Assembly: GCF_024585265.1 (NCBI RefSeq)
Contig: NZ_CP036533.1
Span: forward strand, 6,829,001 to 6,893,000
DNA: 64,000 nucleotides
From: Bradyrhizobium sp. WBAH42
GTDB taxonomy: Bacteria > Pseudomonadota > Alphaproteobacteria > Rhizobiales > Xanthobacteraceae
Reading direction: 5' to 3'
The position numbers and the translations under genes were made by a program. Below are positions 17,550 to 26,288 of the stretch, piece after piece. Under the pieces are notes generated by a model, which had not been told where the DNA came from, ran no database searches, and worked only from the letters and a program-made list of their open reading frames with translations. Numbering within the stretch: position 1 is the first letter of the stretch; each line of letters opens with the position of its first letter.

Positions 17550-18197
17550 TCAGGCCGGCAGAGCAGCGCGGCCGTAACTGCCATAGCGTTCGACCACCCG
17601 CGCCATTTCGTCGTCGGCAAGGATCGCGGGTGCGCCGGCCTGACAGGCGAGCAGATACTGCCGGGCAAGGGTTTCGAGCTTCACGGTGAGGTCGAAGGCC
17701 GCCTGCAGCCCTGTGCCGACGGCAATCATCCCGTGGTTCGCGAGCAGGCAGGCCTTGCGTTGTTTCAGCGCCGCGACGGCGCCGTCGGCGAGAGCCCTGG
17801 TGCCGAACGTGGCGTAGGGTGCGCAAGGCACATCGTTGCCACCAAAACTGGCGACCATGTAGTGGAATGCCGGGATTGGCTTTGCGAGGCAGGACAGCGC
17901 GACGCAGCAATCGGCATGGGTGTGCACCACCGCGTTCACTTGCGGATAGGCGTTGAGGATCGCCAGATGCATGTGCCATTCACTGGAGGGCAAGCCGTCT
18001 CCAACCACCGTTCCGTCGCGCTTCAAACGGACGAGACCGTCGATGGTGGTGTTGCTGCTATGGCCGCCGGTCGGCGTGATGAGAATGTCTTCTCCGATGC
18101 GAGTGCTGACATTTCCGCTGCTGCCGTGGTTGAAGCCCTTGGCCTCGAGGCGGGCCACGATATCCAGCACGGATTGCCTGAGTTCGCGTTCGTTCAA
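17550..18197 (-). CDS. otnC: Class II aldolase, 3-oxo-tetronate 4-phosphate decarboxylase-like
   Basis: Zn-dependent class II aldolase/adducin family protein, 215 residues. Expected motifs: SSGNVSTR (phosphate site), catalytic E73 in SSEWHMHL, and zinc ligands H92 and H94 in VVHTHADC and H155 in LLANHGM. The start is TTG at 18197, decided by GGAGG 8 bases upstream; it overlaps the kinase stop in TTGA. Proteins of this kind paired with OtnK convert 3-oxo-tetronate 4-phosphate to dihydroxyacetone phosphate and CO2 (established for the family). Symbol is by family and context only. Confidence 0.82.
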   Translation of the reverse strand: MNERELRQSVLDIVARLEAKGFNHGSSGNVSTRIGEDILITPTGGHSSNTTIDGLVRLKRDGTVVGDGLPSSEWHMHLAILNAYPQVNAVVHTHADCCVALSCLAKPIPAFHYMVASFGGNDVPCAPYATFGTRALADGAVAALKQRKACLLANHGMIAVGTGLQAAFDLTVKLETLARQYLLACQAGAPAILADDEMARVVERYGSYGRAALPA

Positions 18198-19480
18198 TTG
18201 GCTGCCTCCGGATTCAACATTGCTTCGAGCGTCGTCGCGAACAGGTCAACGGGGCCCAGCTTGCCGGACTTGAGACAAAGGGCCAACGGATCCTCGTCTT
18301 CAGTCACCGCGGTGCCGATGCCGGGTCCGCCATAGGGACCGACCCGCAAACGTCGAATGCCGAGCTGCTCGACGATCGCACCAGAGGTCTCGCCACCGGC
18401 CACCACGAAGCGCCGTACGCCGACGCTACGAAGAGAGACAGCGAGTCGACCAAGAATGGCCTCGGCGAGCTTCGCCGCGCCTTCACGACCGTATCGCTCC
18501 TGAGCCATCTTGACGGCCTCGGGCGTGTCCGAAGTGGCGAAGCCGATAGGACCATTCCGCAGCCGCGGCCGCGCCCAGTCGAGCGCGTCGCCAACCGTCG
18601 CCGCCGCATCTTCAGCGTTCAGAAGATTGATGCGAAGCAAGGGATGGCTCTTCTCGAATTCAGCAAGTTGCTCCAACGTCCGCTCGGCGCAACTCCCGGC
18701 GAGAACCACGCCGCCGCCACCAACCGCGCGCAAACTGGGCGGTCTCCTGGCCGCGGCGATGAGCCCCCGCGCCTTCCAGATGTCCGGGTAGTGCTGCACG
18801 ATCGTCGCATTGCCTGTCATCAGCTTCCAATCACAGGTGAGCGTGGCAAGCGTATCGAGATCCCGATCGTAGATCGTGTCCGCAATGAAGTAGCGGATAC
18901 CCCGAGCCGCCGCTTCCGCGATCGCGCGACCGGCCGAGTCCGCGCCGGCGTTGACCTGCGAATGCGCCAGAAGGCCGACCTTGGCCCGCGTTTGACGCTG
19001 CAGAACCCGGACCAGATCGGGATCGGTCATCGGCGTCAGCGGATCATTGCGTTTCGGCGAGTCCGAGATCAGCTCGGTGCCGAGAAAGAGATGACCGTTG
19101 TAGACACTCCTTCGAAGGGCGGGAGAAGCCGGGCAAAAGGCGGTGTATTCGGCGCCGGTCAGCTGCATCAGCAGATCGGAGACGGGGCCGATATTCCCCT
19201 GGTCGGTGGAATCGAACGTCGCACAATATTTGAAGAAGATTTGCCTCGCGCCCCGCGCAAGCAGCGCCCGTGCCGCCTTCGCCGTCATGCTGACGGCTTC
19301 GCTCGCGGGGATCACCCGCGTCTTCTGCGCGACCACGATAGCCGGCACATCGCCGCAGCCGCGAACCAGATCGGGGTCGGTGACAAATCCGCATTCGATG
19401 CCGGCAGCGACCAGCATCGCGGCCGTTTCCATGCCGCCGGTCAAATCGTCCGCCACCACCCCGAAGATAAGCTTCGTCAT
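18194..19480 (-). CDS. otnK: Four-carbon acid sugar kinase (OtnK / DUF1537 family)
   Basis: ATP-dependent kinase of four-carbon acid sugars. N-terminal motif VVADDLTGGMETA (residues 8-20) binds substrate, with FFKYCATFDSTDQGNIG further on. The C-terminal nucleotide-binding domain shows VVAGGETSGAIVEQL and GPYGGPGIGTAV. The start at 19480 (MTKLIFGVV) is chosen over an in-frame extension that runs into the operator. About 428 residues, normal. First gene of the otnK-otnC-aroE-like operon, with TGATATATCA 45 bp upstream. It presumably phosphorylates the oxo acid that OtnC then decarboxylates. Confidence 0.87.
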   Translation of the reverse strand: MTKLIFGVVADDLTGGMETAAMLVAAGIECGFVTDPDLVRGCGDVPAIVVAQKTRVIPASEAVSMTAKAARALLARGARQIFFKYCATFDSTDQGNIGPVSDLLMQLTGAEYTAFCPASPALRRSVYNGHLFLGTELISDSPKRNDPLTPMTDPDLVRVLQRQTRAKVGLLAHSQVNAGADSAGRAIAEAAARGIRYFIADTIYDRDLDTLATLTCDWKLMTGNATIVQHYPDIWKARGLIAAARRPPSLRAVGGGGVVLAGSCAERTLEQLAEFEKSHPLLRINLLNAEDAAATVGDALDWARPRLRNGPIGFATSDTPEAVKMAQERYGREGAAKLAEAILGRLAVSLRSVGVRRFVVAGGETSGAIVEQLGIRRLRVGPYGGPGIGTAVTEDEDPLALCLKSGKLGPVDLFATTLEAMLNPEAAN

Positions 19481-19524
19481 GCGTCCCGCAGATCTCGAGC
19501 AGATAGTCTGCGAACGTTGATACA

Positions 19525-19534
19525 TGATATATCA
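19525..19534. promoter_or_regulatory. Putative GntR operator copy 3 (TGATATATCA)
   Basis: Third identical palindrome, 45 bp upstream of the kinase start. Together with the copies at 7414 and 16736 it defines the left and right limits of the presumed regulon. Confidence 0.65.
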
Positions 19535-19844
19535 AATATTGGCAAGACTTCCCGAGGTAAAGGTCCCGGAGTGCGGCTGGCAAGATGGCGGAGAGCGAAC
19601 AGTCGAACCGACGTGTCGCGACCACAGACTTCGGACATGTGAGACCGCGCCGGCTCTCGTCCGCCGCCTGTGCACACACCGCCTCTAACGACGAGCACGT
19701 GATCGATCTGCTCAATCGGAAGGGGCGAAATGATGAAACGAAGGAAGATTCGCACGGCAATCTGGCCGCGGGAAAGGTCGCACGAGAGCCGTTTCGGGCT
19801 CGGCAGTTCTTCCCGCAATTTATTGAAGAAGACCGCTTTCGCGA

Positions 19845-19889
19845 TGGTGGGCGCACCAGGGCTCGAACCTGGGACTCGCTGATTAAGAG
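19845..19889 (-). other. 3' half of tRNA-Lys(CTT), probable integration-site scar
   Basis: On the minus strand the anticodon loop CTCTTAA, anticodon 3' stem TCAGC, variable loop, full T arm (CCAGGTTCGAGCCCTGG), acceptor 3' strand TGCGCCCA and encoded CCA are present. The D arm and the 5' acceptor strand are missing: the sequence to the right of 19889 does not continue the tRNA. Fragments of this type are what tyrosine-recombinase islands leave at one end of an insertion. No integrase is visible nearby. The flanks (19535-19844 and 19890-20108) hold no gene that I can recognise. Confidence 0.75.
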
Positions 19890-20108
19890 GCAGCCTCGGG
19901 TTGAGAACAATCAATGAACTTACTGGTCGCAGCATCCGCGTGGTCGGAGCATCCGCGGGGTGAATCCTGGCATCTAGTTGGCGGCCTATCTCTTGAAACT
20001 ACTCTTAGAGCAGCTCAAGGGGGCGGTTTGGAGCCTTTTCCGTTCCGATTGATCGAGTCCTCGGGTACCCTATTCGAGCTGCGTCGGCGGAACTGCTGAA
20101 GTTGATGG

Positions 20109-20900
20109 ATGGCCGCATGGAGAGCGGAGATGGGCCGGCTCGATAAGCAGATGGATCCCTTCCACCCTGCCGCTCATCTGACAACGGCGGATCGCGTCCC
20201 TGAGAATCGAGGGCTTGAGCAAGTCGACACGGCGTCGGTCGTTGATCCAGCCCGAGAGCAAGCCGCCTCGTCGCCCGCGCAGTTTGGGTCGGGCCAGGCG
20301 GCGACCGGCGTAACGGGATCTCCCAATTGGATCGACCGAGCACGTCGCATCTGGCGGCGCCATCTCCAGCGCGATCAACTCCCCCGGACGACCGGAGGGT
20401 CGATGGGAAACTTCGAGCGGTGGTTGATCGCACTGCTGAGCGTCGGCTTCGTCGTGAGTTGCGTTTGCGCGATCATTGTCATCATGCAGGTCAACGCGCG
20501 CAAATTGGAGATCGCAACACTGCAACGTGATATCATCGCGCTCAAGTTACGCGTAGCCAGGCTCGATCAGATCGCAAGCGCCAATGAGATCCGCGAAAAG
20601 GCAAGCAGTGGAACACCCAGGCCGCCGTTGGAGACCCAACCTGACCAGGCTCCGCTTGTCCTGTCACGTGAAGAGATTCAGCTTATCCGAGACCATATCA
20701 AGCCTGCACCAGTTGCGGGCCCCGCGACTGAAACGATAAGGGTCGGCGATCCCGTCGTGGGAGAAACCGTTCCCTTTCCCTCTCCGATCACGGAGAAGGT
20801 GCGGAAACTGCTCGGCGCAAGATTTACCATTCGCAATGGCGTTGTTGTCATCATCCGCAGCGGCAGCCGTCACGCTGATGCTGTGATCGGGCCAAATTGA
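20109..20900 (+). CDS. Hypothetical membrane-anchored protein with coiled coil
   Basis: Not recognised. It has a polar N-terminal ~100 residues, one transmembrane helix (WLIALLSVGFVVSCVCAII), then a short coiled coil (KLEIATLQRDIIALKLRVAR) and a soluble C-terminal domain with SREEIQLIRDHI. Start is uncertain: ATG at 20109, ATG at 20130 after GGAGAG, or ATG at 20403 after CGGAGGG, the last giving a 165-residue protein that begins just before the helix. It is convergent with the Tad pilus locus and could belong to it, but nothing in the sequence proves this. The 37-bp gap to tadD contains GCGATC...GATCGC, which could form a hairpin. Confidence 0.6.
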   Translation: MAAWRAEMGRLDKQMDPFHPAAHLTTADRVPENRGLEQVDTASVVDPAREQAASSPAQFGSGQAATGVTGSPNWIDRARRIWRRHLQRDQLPRTTGGSMGNFERWLIALLSVGFVVSCVCAIIVIMQVNARKLEIATLQRDIIALKLRVARLDQIASANEIREKASSGTPRPPLETQPDQAPLVLSREEIQLIRDHIKPAPVAGPATETIRVGDPVVGETVPFPSPITEKVRKLLGARFTIRNGVVVIIRSGSRHADAVIGPN

Positions 20901-20937
20901 CGAGAACTGGCCGCGATCGCAGTAGCCGATCGCCCTC

Positions 20938-21474
20938 TTAAGGCTGGTTGTTTGGTGGTCTTTCAATGAACCGCCGGCTGCCATTGAGAAGCTCGAGGTT
21001 ATTGGCGATAACCGGGTTGCCTGGATCGAGCGAATAGGCCTTCTCAAACTTTCGGCGCGCCGCACTCAGATTGCCGCGCAGCATGTACGAATATCCCTGG
21101 TCATTTAGGACTTGCACAGTTTCGCCGCCGAGCCGGATCGCTCGGGCATAGGCCTGGTCAGCAAGGTCGAAACGACGCAGCTTGTCGTAGCTCGCCGCAA
21201 GTCCAATCCAAGCCGTGACGTCCTTGGGTGATTTCTCGACGGCGTCCTTGAAATAGCGCTGTGAGAGTCCGTAACTGCCGCGATTGTAATGCTCCAGGCC
21301 CAGCCGCACGGGCTCGTCCGACGGGTAGTACTTGACGTCGGTCGGCTCCTGCACGGGGTCTCCGCCCGGTGGCTCGACCGGAGCCACGATGGCAGCCTCC
21401 CGCGTGGTATAGTCACAAGCAGCAAGGCCTGGCGCCAGCCAGCAACAGGTCAGCAGTAGAATGGCACGTCGCAT
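20938..21474 (-). CDS. tadD: TadD-like TPR lipoprotein of the Tad pilus
   Basis: Signal peptide with lipobox (MRRAILLLTCCWLAPGLAAC), so an outer-membrane lipoprotein. It is followed by tetratricopeptide units (YNRGSYGLSQRYFKDAVEKS; AWIGLAASYDKLRRFDLADQ; LNDQGYSYMLRGNLSAARRK). TadD-type TPR proteins help assemble the secretin of Flp pili. The start at 21474 is chosen because it opens the signal sequence. 178 residues; last gene of the cluster. Confidence 0.82.
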   Translation of the reverse strand: MRRAILLLTCCWLAPGLAACDYTTREAAIVAPVEPPGGDPVQEPTDVKYYPSDEPVRLGLEHYNRGSYGLSQRYFKDAVEKSPKDVTAWIGLAASYDKLRRFDLADQAYARAIRLGGETVQVLNDQGYSYMLRGNLSAARRKFEKAYSLDPGNPVIANNLELLNGSRRFIERPPNNQP

Positions 21475-21555
21475 AATTTTGTCCCCGCCCGGCCCAGCGG
21501 ACTCACTGCACCGCACTCAAAATATCCCATCGCCCAACTCAATTACCTGAAGTCG

Positions 21556-21954
21556 CTACCTGCCCTCTGCCCGGCCGACTGGCACCGATACTCCCGCCGA
21601 TGCTCCCGCACCCAATCCAGTTACGTTGACATTCTGCGTGACCGGAGGCCGCTGGCCCATGAGTTTCGTCGGATCGCCCATGTCGGGAAGCTGATCCACC
21701 GGCTGTTGCTGATTGCCGTAACGCGTCACCGCGGAGCCCACGCGTCGAGCATCGTATGCGATCCGGCGATCGCCGACGTATCGCGGCCATGGATGGATTG
21801 TATGGGTGACGGCGTTGACCTCCTTGGCATTGCCGGCACTCATCGTGATGGTGTCGGAACGCTGAAAGTAGCGATCCACCTCGTCATGACCGGCGACGCC
21901 GTAACATCCCCCGAGGAGGAAGGGCGCAAACAGAGCCAGATACCTGATCGTCAT
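21556..21954 (-). CDS. Small lipoprotein of the Tad pilus locus
   Basis: 132 residues with a lipoprotein signal (MTIRYLALFAPFLLGGC) and a mature part without a recognised domain (PVDQLPDMGDPTKLMGQRPP). It occupies the place after cpaC where cpaD often stands, but lacks CpaD features, which are instead seen in a protein at 57195-57857. Separated by 12 bp from cpaC, so co-transcribed. Function unknown; an accessory to the secretin is plausible from position only. Confidence 0.7.
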   Translation of the reverse strand: MTIRYLALFAPFLLGGCYGVAGHDEVDRYFQRSDTITMSAGNAKEVNAVTHTIHPWPRYVGDRRIAYDARRVGSAVTRYGNQQQPVDQLPDMGDPTKLMGQRPPVTQNVNVTGLGAGASAGVSVPVGRAEGR

Positions 21955-21966
21955 CTCGCGCGTCCT

Positions 21967-23622
21967 CTAGTTTAGAGTTTTGACGACCGTCTGATCGGCA
22001 CTCGCGGCCGGGACGACGACGGGGGCCCTGAGTTCAGGCGCGATGATGTGGCCATACGGTCCCTTCACCTCGCCTCCGGAGTTGACGTAGTCATGGTAAC
22101 GCTTGCGGACTTCCATCTGGCCATTGAGGAAGAAATCAACGTCATTGGCCGGAAGGCGGGAGTCGAGCGGCGACGCCAGTTGCTGACCGGGTGCGGCCGG
22201 CGCGACCAGGCGTGGCGTCACGATGATGACGAGATCGGTTTCCTCTTGCTGGTACGACTTGCTGCTGAACAGGGCTCCAAGCACGGGCACCGAGCCGATC
22301 CAGGGCAATTGCGAAACGTCCTGACGGTTGCGGGTTTGCAGCAGGCCGGCGATCGCAAAGCTCTGGCCGTCGCGCAGCTCGACCGTGGTGCGCGCGTCGC
22401 GGCGGGTCAATGCTGGAACAGTCGTCCCCTGGATCGTCACTGCATTGGTGAAATCAAGCTCGCTGACCGACGGCTCGACGCGAAGATTGATCACACCGCG
22501 CGATAGCACGGTTGGCACGAAAGCCAGTTCGACGCCGAACTTCTTGTAGTCGATCGTGATGGTCGGAAAGCCGTTCGTCGTCTGGGTCGGTATGGGCACT
22601 GGAAACTCACCGCCAGCCAGGAAGCGGGCGGCATCGCCGGAAAGCGTGGTCAAGTTTGGCTCGGCCAGTCGGCGGGCCAATCCCTTGGTTTCCAGCGCGG
22701 AGATCAACAAATCCACCGAGCCGCCATTGCTGGTTCGAATGAGACTGGTCAACAGACTTCCGAACGGTGCCGGCGCGACCCCCCCTGCAGTCCCGGCAAG
22801 CGTCCCCAGAGTTCCGAGGATCGGAAGACTACCCGTCGGCGGAGCGCCGACAGCTCCTCCCCCGGCACCGAGAGGACCGTTGGCGGTATTGATTCCACCA
22901 ATCGGTGCTCGACCGGCGCGTGTCACACCGCCCAGCCCGCTGTTGCCAACGTTCGTCCCATTGGCATTCGCCGCATAGAGATTGACGCCCAAGTTGCGTC
23001 CAGCCTCCCGGCTCACCTCAAGAAAGCGCACCTCGAGCATCACCTGTTGCGGCGCCGCGACGCTCATCGCGTTAACGACGACGCCCCCTTTCGCGACCGT
23101 ACTGGTGGCGATCGCCATGGCCCGCTCGGCGGTAACGGCATCGGCTGCGGTCCCGCTAAGCACGACCTGTCCCTCGGAAGCCGACACGCGAATACCGTGG
23201 CCACCGGTGCTGGTCCGGATGTTCTGCTGTAGATTTCCGGTATCGATCACGACCTCGACGTCGAGGATCCCGATCTGCTTCATCGATGAATCAAATAGTA
23301 TGACGTTTGTTGTGCCGGTCTGCTTGCCCTGCACGTAAATGAGGTGATCGCTGAGCGATTTCACGTCCACAATATCAGGCGAGCCGGCCACGATGGTTGC
23401 GAAAGCAGTATCGACCTTGAAGGTGCGTGACTTGTTGACGACGAGCTTGACCCGCTGGACGTCGTTCATTTCGCTGACGAAGACGCCGCCGGAGGACCCC
23501 CGCCGGTCTGCAGCCGTCGCGCGGTCAGGGGTCGCAAAGGAGGCGAGCGCCGCACCAAGACCCATCACGCCAAAGGCGAGAAGCCTCCCTGCAGCCCTAC
23601 CCGAAACGCGATCACCACCCAT
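21967..23622 (-). CDS. cpaC: CpaC/RcpA-type secretin of the Tad pilus
   Basis: Outer-membrane secretin that forms the exit pore for the Flp pilus. Order: signal region (GRLLAFGVMGLGAALASF), pilus/flagellar N-terminal domain (VNKSRTFKVDTAFATIVAGS), BON-like region (GIRVSASEGQVVLSGTAADA), a Gly/Pro-rich linker with GAGGGAVGAPPTGS, and the secretin core (LAEPNLTTLSGDAARFLAGG; VPVLGALFSSKSYQQEETDL). The start at 23622 follows a GGGGGGAC run; the ATG 10 codons upstream has no spaced ribosome site. 551 residues. Likely reads from its own promoter, given the 433-bp gap upstream. Confidence 0.88.
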   Translation of the reverse strand: MGGDRVSGRAAGRLLAFGVMGLGAALASFATPDRATAADRRGSSGGVFVSEMNDVQRVKLVVNKSRTFKVDTAFATIVAGSPDIVDVKSLSDHLIYVQGKQTGTTNVILFDSSMKQIGILDVEVVIDTGNLQQNIRTSTGGHGIRVSASEGQVVLSGTAADAVTAERAMAIATSTVAKGGVVVNAMSVAAPQQVMLEVRFLEVSREAGRNLGVNLYAANANGTNVGNSGLGGVTRAGRAPIGGINTANGPLGAGGGAVGAPPTGSLPILGTLGTLAGTAGGVAPAPFGSLLTSLIRTSNGGSVDLLISALETKGLARRLAEPNLTTLSGDAARFLAGGEFPVPIPTQTTNGFPTITIDYKKFGVELAFVPTVLSRGVINLRVEPSVSELDFTNAVTIQGTTVPALTRRDARTTVELRDGQSFAIAGLLQTRNRQDVSQLPWIGSVPVLGALFSSKSYQQEETDLVIIVTPRLVAPAAPGQQLASPLDSRLPANDVDFFLNGQMEVRKRYHDYVNSGGEVKGPYGHIIAPELRAPVVVPAASADQTVVKTLN

Positions 23623-24055
23623 TCGAGTCCCCCCACTGTAATCCGCGGCCATCCCCGCAAATCTACGTGCTCGATGCCCTCAACAATTCTCCTCCGCGTA
23701 CCACGTCGCAGAGCTTACGATCTGTCCCACTACAATTCGTTACTACGTGCTTCCAAGATCATCGTCCTTCATGCAGGCAGCTTGCAAGACGAGATACTTA
23801 CCGCACAGCCGCAAGCAGAAAGAAAACCCTGCAATGTTGCCAGCGCGCATCATTCTCTCTGGTTGTGGGGAACTATCCCGCGGCGCGACCGCTCTGGGCA
23901 CGCGCTCCGGTCGTCGCTTTGCGATCGAAGGACGGTCGGTCGCACGCTTGGCGATTCGCTTGGCCGGGTAATTCCGCATCCGCGCGTTTGGCCCGCATGC
24001 CGCGGCCACGAGGCACTGCCGGGGGAAACATGTCAGACTTGCTGCCATATTTGCG
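23623..24055. other. Gene-free gap inside the Tad locus
   Basis: 433 bp between the TadE-like gene and cpaC. Frames on both strands look non-coding (Ser/Arg-rich, no ribosome sites). It probably carries the promoter for cpaC and the two genes after it; no clear -35/-10 or palindrome stood out. Confidence 0.5.
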
Positions 24056-24472
24056 CTAGAAGGGAATCTGGTTGGAGGCGCTCGGCGCATTGAGCGCTGT
24101 GCCCCATATGGGCATCAGCATCGTAAAGTTTGCCTGGGAAGCTGTAACACTCAGGCTGTTGCTGTTGGCCCCAACGGTCAGCGTTGGCGTCAGACCTCCG
24201 AAAAACAAGAAGGGGGCAGCGTTCTGCTTGGCGGCGGTGGACAGGGGATCCCCGGTGCAGCCGGCCGGCGACTGCGGCGGGCTTTGAAGCAAGGCAGGCG
24301 TATAGCAGCTGATCATGACCGCACGGGCGCCAGCACTCGCGAGCGTCCGCAAGGATTGCATCGTGATGGCATAACGTCCGAGATCGAAGATGACGAATAT
24401 CAACGTGAAAAACGCCACGGACACCATGATGAATTCAAACGGCGCCATACCGCGATTGTCGAGCTTTCTCAT
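24056..24472 (-). CDS. tadE: TadE-like pseudopilin
   Basis: 138 residues. Starts MRKLDNRGMAPFEFIMVSVA, the TadE prepilin type: a short basic leader, Gly at the processing site, then an E-containing hydrophobic helix. Processed by the prepilin peptidase and acting as a minor pilin. Its ATG overlaps the TadG stop (TAATG), so it is coupled to it. Ends at a TAG next to the gap before cpaC. Confidence 0.78.
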   Translation of the reverse strand: MRKLDNRGMAPFEFIMVSVAFFTLIFVIFDLGRYAITMQSLRTLASAGARAVMISCYTPALLQSPPQSPAGCTGDPLSTAAKQNAAPFLFFGGLTPTLTVGANSNSLSVTASQANFTMLMPIWGTALNAPSASNQIPF

Positions 24473-25809
24473 TACTGCACCAAAGCGACAACTTGGGTGT
24501 AAATAATCGTGGCCGGAGCACAGCCTTCCGTGCTGAGATAGCCGCCACCGCTCATGTCGATGGTTTTGGCGATCACTTGTGAACAGGTCGTATTGGTGCT
24601 GGAAGTCGTTCCGGCCCAGCTAACGTCGACCTTGGGAAAGTAGATTGCCCCGCCCAGGCTAACCAGACCGCCACCGTTGATGGTGACCTTGTTGCTGGTC
24701 TTGCTCGGAGCCTGATCGTCGATCAGGACGCCATCTAGATCGGAGGAGAACGTGTTAGTGGCAGGTGCGGAAAGATCAGCCGTACCCCCGTTGATGGTAA
24801 GCTGCGAGTCTCCGAGCAAGACGAGGGTTACGCCTACGCCTTTCAGTTGTCCGCCAGTCATCTTTATATTTGCTTTGTAGAAGAAGTATGTTCCCGGGTC
24901 CAAAACGTACTTGTCGCCGTTCTGCACCGTGAAACTGCCGTAAGCCCCAGTCCCGGCGCTATTTGGCGCGCAATGCTTCCAGCCATCCGCCTGAAGGGTG
25001 CATGGCATATTTGTATTGCCCGTCCTGCTGTTGAACGATGCGGTGTCCAGTTTGCTGAGCGGATTGCTAGCGTACGTCATGAAATAGTTGTGCGGCACGC
25101 TAAGACCGCTGCAGGTGCCTGACGGGGTGCAGCCACTTACACCATAGACCGCCCATCCCGAGCCGGTGAAAGATGGAGTGCTGGCGAGTTGGACACTCGT
25201 ATCCGACATCAGCGCGCAGCCAGTTCCGTTGTTGCTGAGATTGCCAGCCAGCTTGAGTGCGCCTGAATCAGGTCCAAGCGCGAGGACGCACGCCTTGGTC
25301 GGCTGCTGGACCAGTGCAATGGCTTGGGCGGGGATGTTGACGGTGGTCAAACCCAGCACTGCCGCCAAGTACGCCGGTTGTTGCTGGCTGACCCTGGCGC
25401 GAACGGCGTTGCCGGTGCCTGCAGGTGGTGTTGTGAACGTGCCCGCACTGTAGTCGCCGATATCGATCTGCACGGCCCGCGAGATTCCGGTCGGTAGGGT
25501 TGTCGGACAGTTTCTGCCCGGATAGCCGGTAGCGTCGTTGGGACTCGAGTTGCAAAATCCGTTCTGTGCCGCGAATTCCTTGCCGCGATAATCCACTGAT
25601 TGCGTGTCGCAGTCCGCACCCGCCATTATACATGAAAGCCGCAATGCGCCCGAATAGGCGGCCGAGTCGGCCGCGTTCTGCGCATGCTGGCGGGTGACGT
25701 ACCACGATCCGGCCTCCGCCCCGAGTGCGACGACTCCGATGAGAGGCACGAGAGCGATGACTGTTGCGAATGCGATGGAGCCACGTTGGGAACGGAGTAG
25801 ACTACGCAT
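24472..25809 (-). CDS. tadG: TadG-like pilus assembly protein
   Basis: 445 residues. N-terminal membrane segment with RGSIAFATVIALVPLIGVVA, then the family's AADSAAYSGAL segment (helix after the anchor) and a long beta-rich periplasmic region containing a repeated GG-poor Thr/Ser pattern (TINGGTADLSAPATNTFSSD). Members tether pilus structures to the envelope. GGGGGC precedes the ATG at 25809. No von Willebrand MIDAS motif was seen, so it is of the shorter TadG type. Confidence 0.78.
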   Translation of the reverse strand: MRSLLRSQRGSIAFATVIALVPLIGVVALGAEAGSWYVTRQHAQNAADSAAYSGALRLSCIMAGADCDTQSVDYRGKEFAAQNGFCNSSPNDATGYPGRNCPTTLPTGISRAVQIDIGDYSAGTFTTPPAGTGNAVRARVSQQQPAYLAAVLGLTTVNIPAQAIALVQQPTKACVLALGPDSGALKLAGNLSNNGTGCALMSDTSVQLASTPSFTGSGWAVYGVSGCTPSGTCSGLSVPHNYFMTYASNPLSKLDTASFNSRTGNTNMPCTLQADGWKHCAPNSAGTGAYGSFTVQNGDKYVLDPGTYFFYKANIKMTGGQLKGVGVTLVLLGDSQLTINGGTADLSAPATNTFSSDLDGVLIDDQAPSKTSNKVTINGGGLVSLGGAIYFPKVDVSWAGTTSSTNTTCSQVIAKTIDMSGGGYLSTEGCAPATIIYTQVVALVQ

Positions 25810-25818
25810 GGAAGCCCC

Positions 25819-26250
25819 CTACTGGAACCGTTCTGAGTAAGGCAGCGTGTAGGTACAAGTGGTGGGACACAGCACCCCTCTCCACACAATTGGAGCCAAG
25901 GTGATGGTTGTCGAGAATGTAATGTACTTGGGAGACTCCAGATTGCCTGGCGAACAGGTGGCCCCTGCGTCTCCGCACAAAACCTGAAGGTTGCTGATCG
26001 CATGACCGGCGACTGTCGTCTGTAGCCCTGTCTTCCAGCTCACCGTGCCGTCAGGGGCGAGCGGATTAGCGTACTGCACATACTGCCCGAAGGAGCGCAA
26101 TGCGCTCCATGCGGAGATAAACTGGAAGCCTGCAGCAGCCAAGTCGGCGAGCGGCATGAGCAGGAACGCCACCAAAACCGGGTAGACGATCAATGTCTCA
26201 AACGCGACGGCCCCGCGTTGATCCACGATGAACGACTTCTTGTGGCTCAT
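25819..26250 (-). CDS. TadE-like pseudopilin, second copy
   Basis: 144 residues starting MSHKKSFIVDQRGAVAFETL at 26250, with GAGGTAGG upstream; frames extending to 26295 lack a better site. Typical TadE-type leader (QRG/AVAFE) and one hydrophobic helix, followed by a periplasmic domain with two Cys pairs (VLCGDAGATC and VLCPTTCTY) that may form disulphides. Confidence 0.76.
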   Translation of the reverse strand: MSHKKSFIVDQRGAVAFETLIVYPVLVAFLLMPLADLAAAGFQFISAWSALRSFGQYVQYANPLAPDGTVSWKTGLQTTVAGHAISNLQVLCGDAGATCSPGNLESPKYITFSTTITLAPIVWRGVLCPTTCTYTLPYSERFQ

Positions 26251-26288
26251 GAGCCTACCTCGACCGCAGTCGTCGACCGGAACGGCAC

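Noticed and set aside
19845..19935. Functional tRNA gene
   Set aside because: Only the 3' half is present; D arm and 5' acceptor strand are missing.
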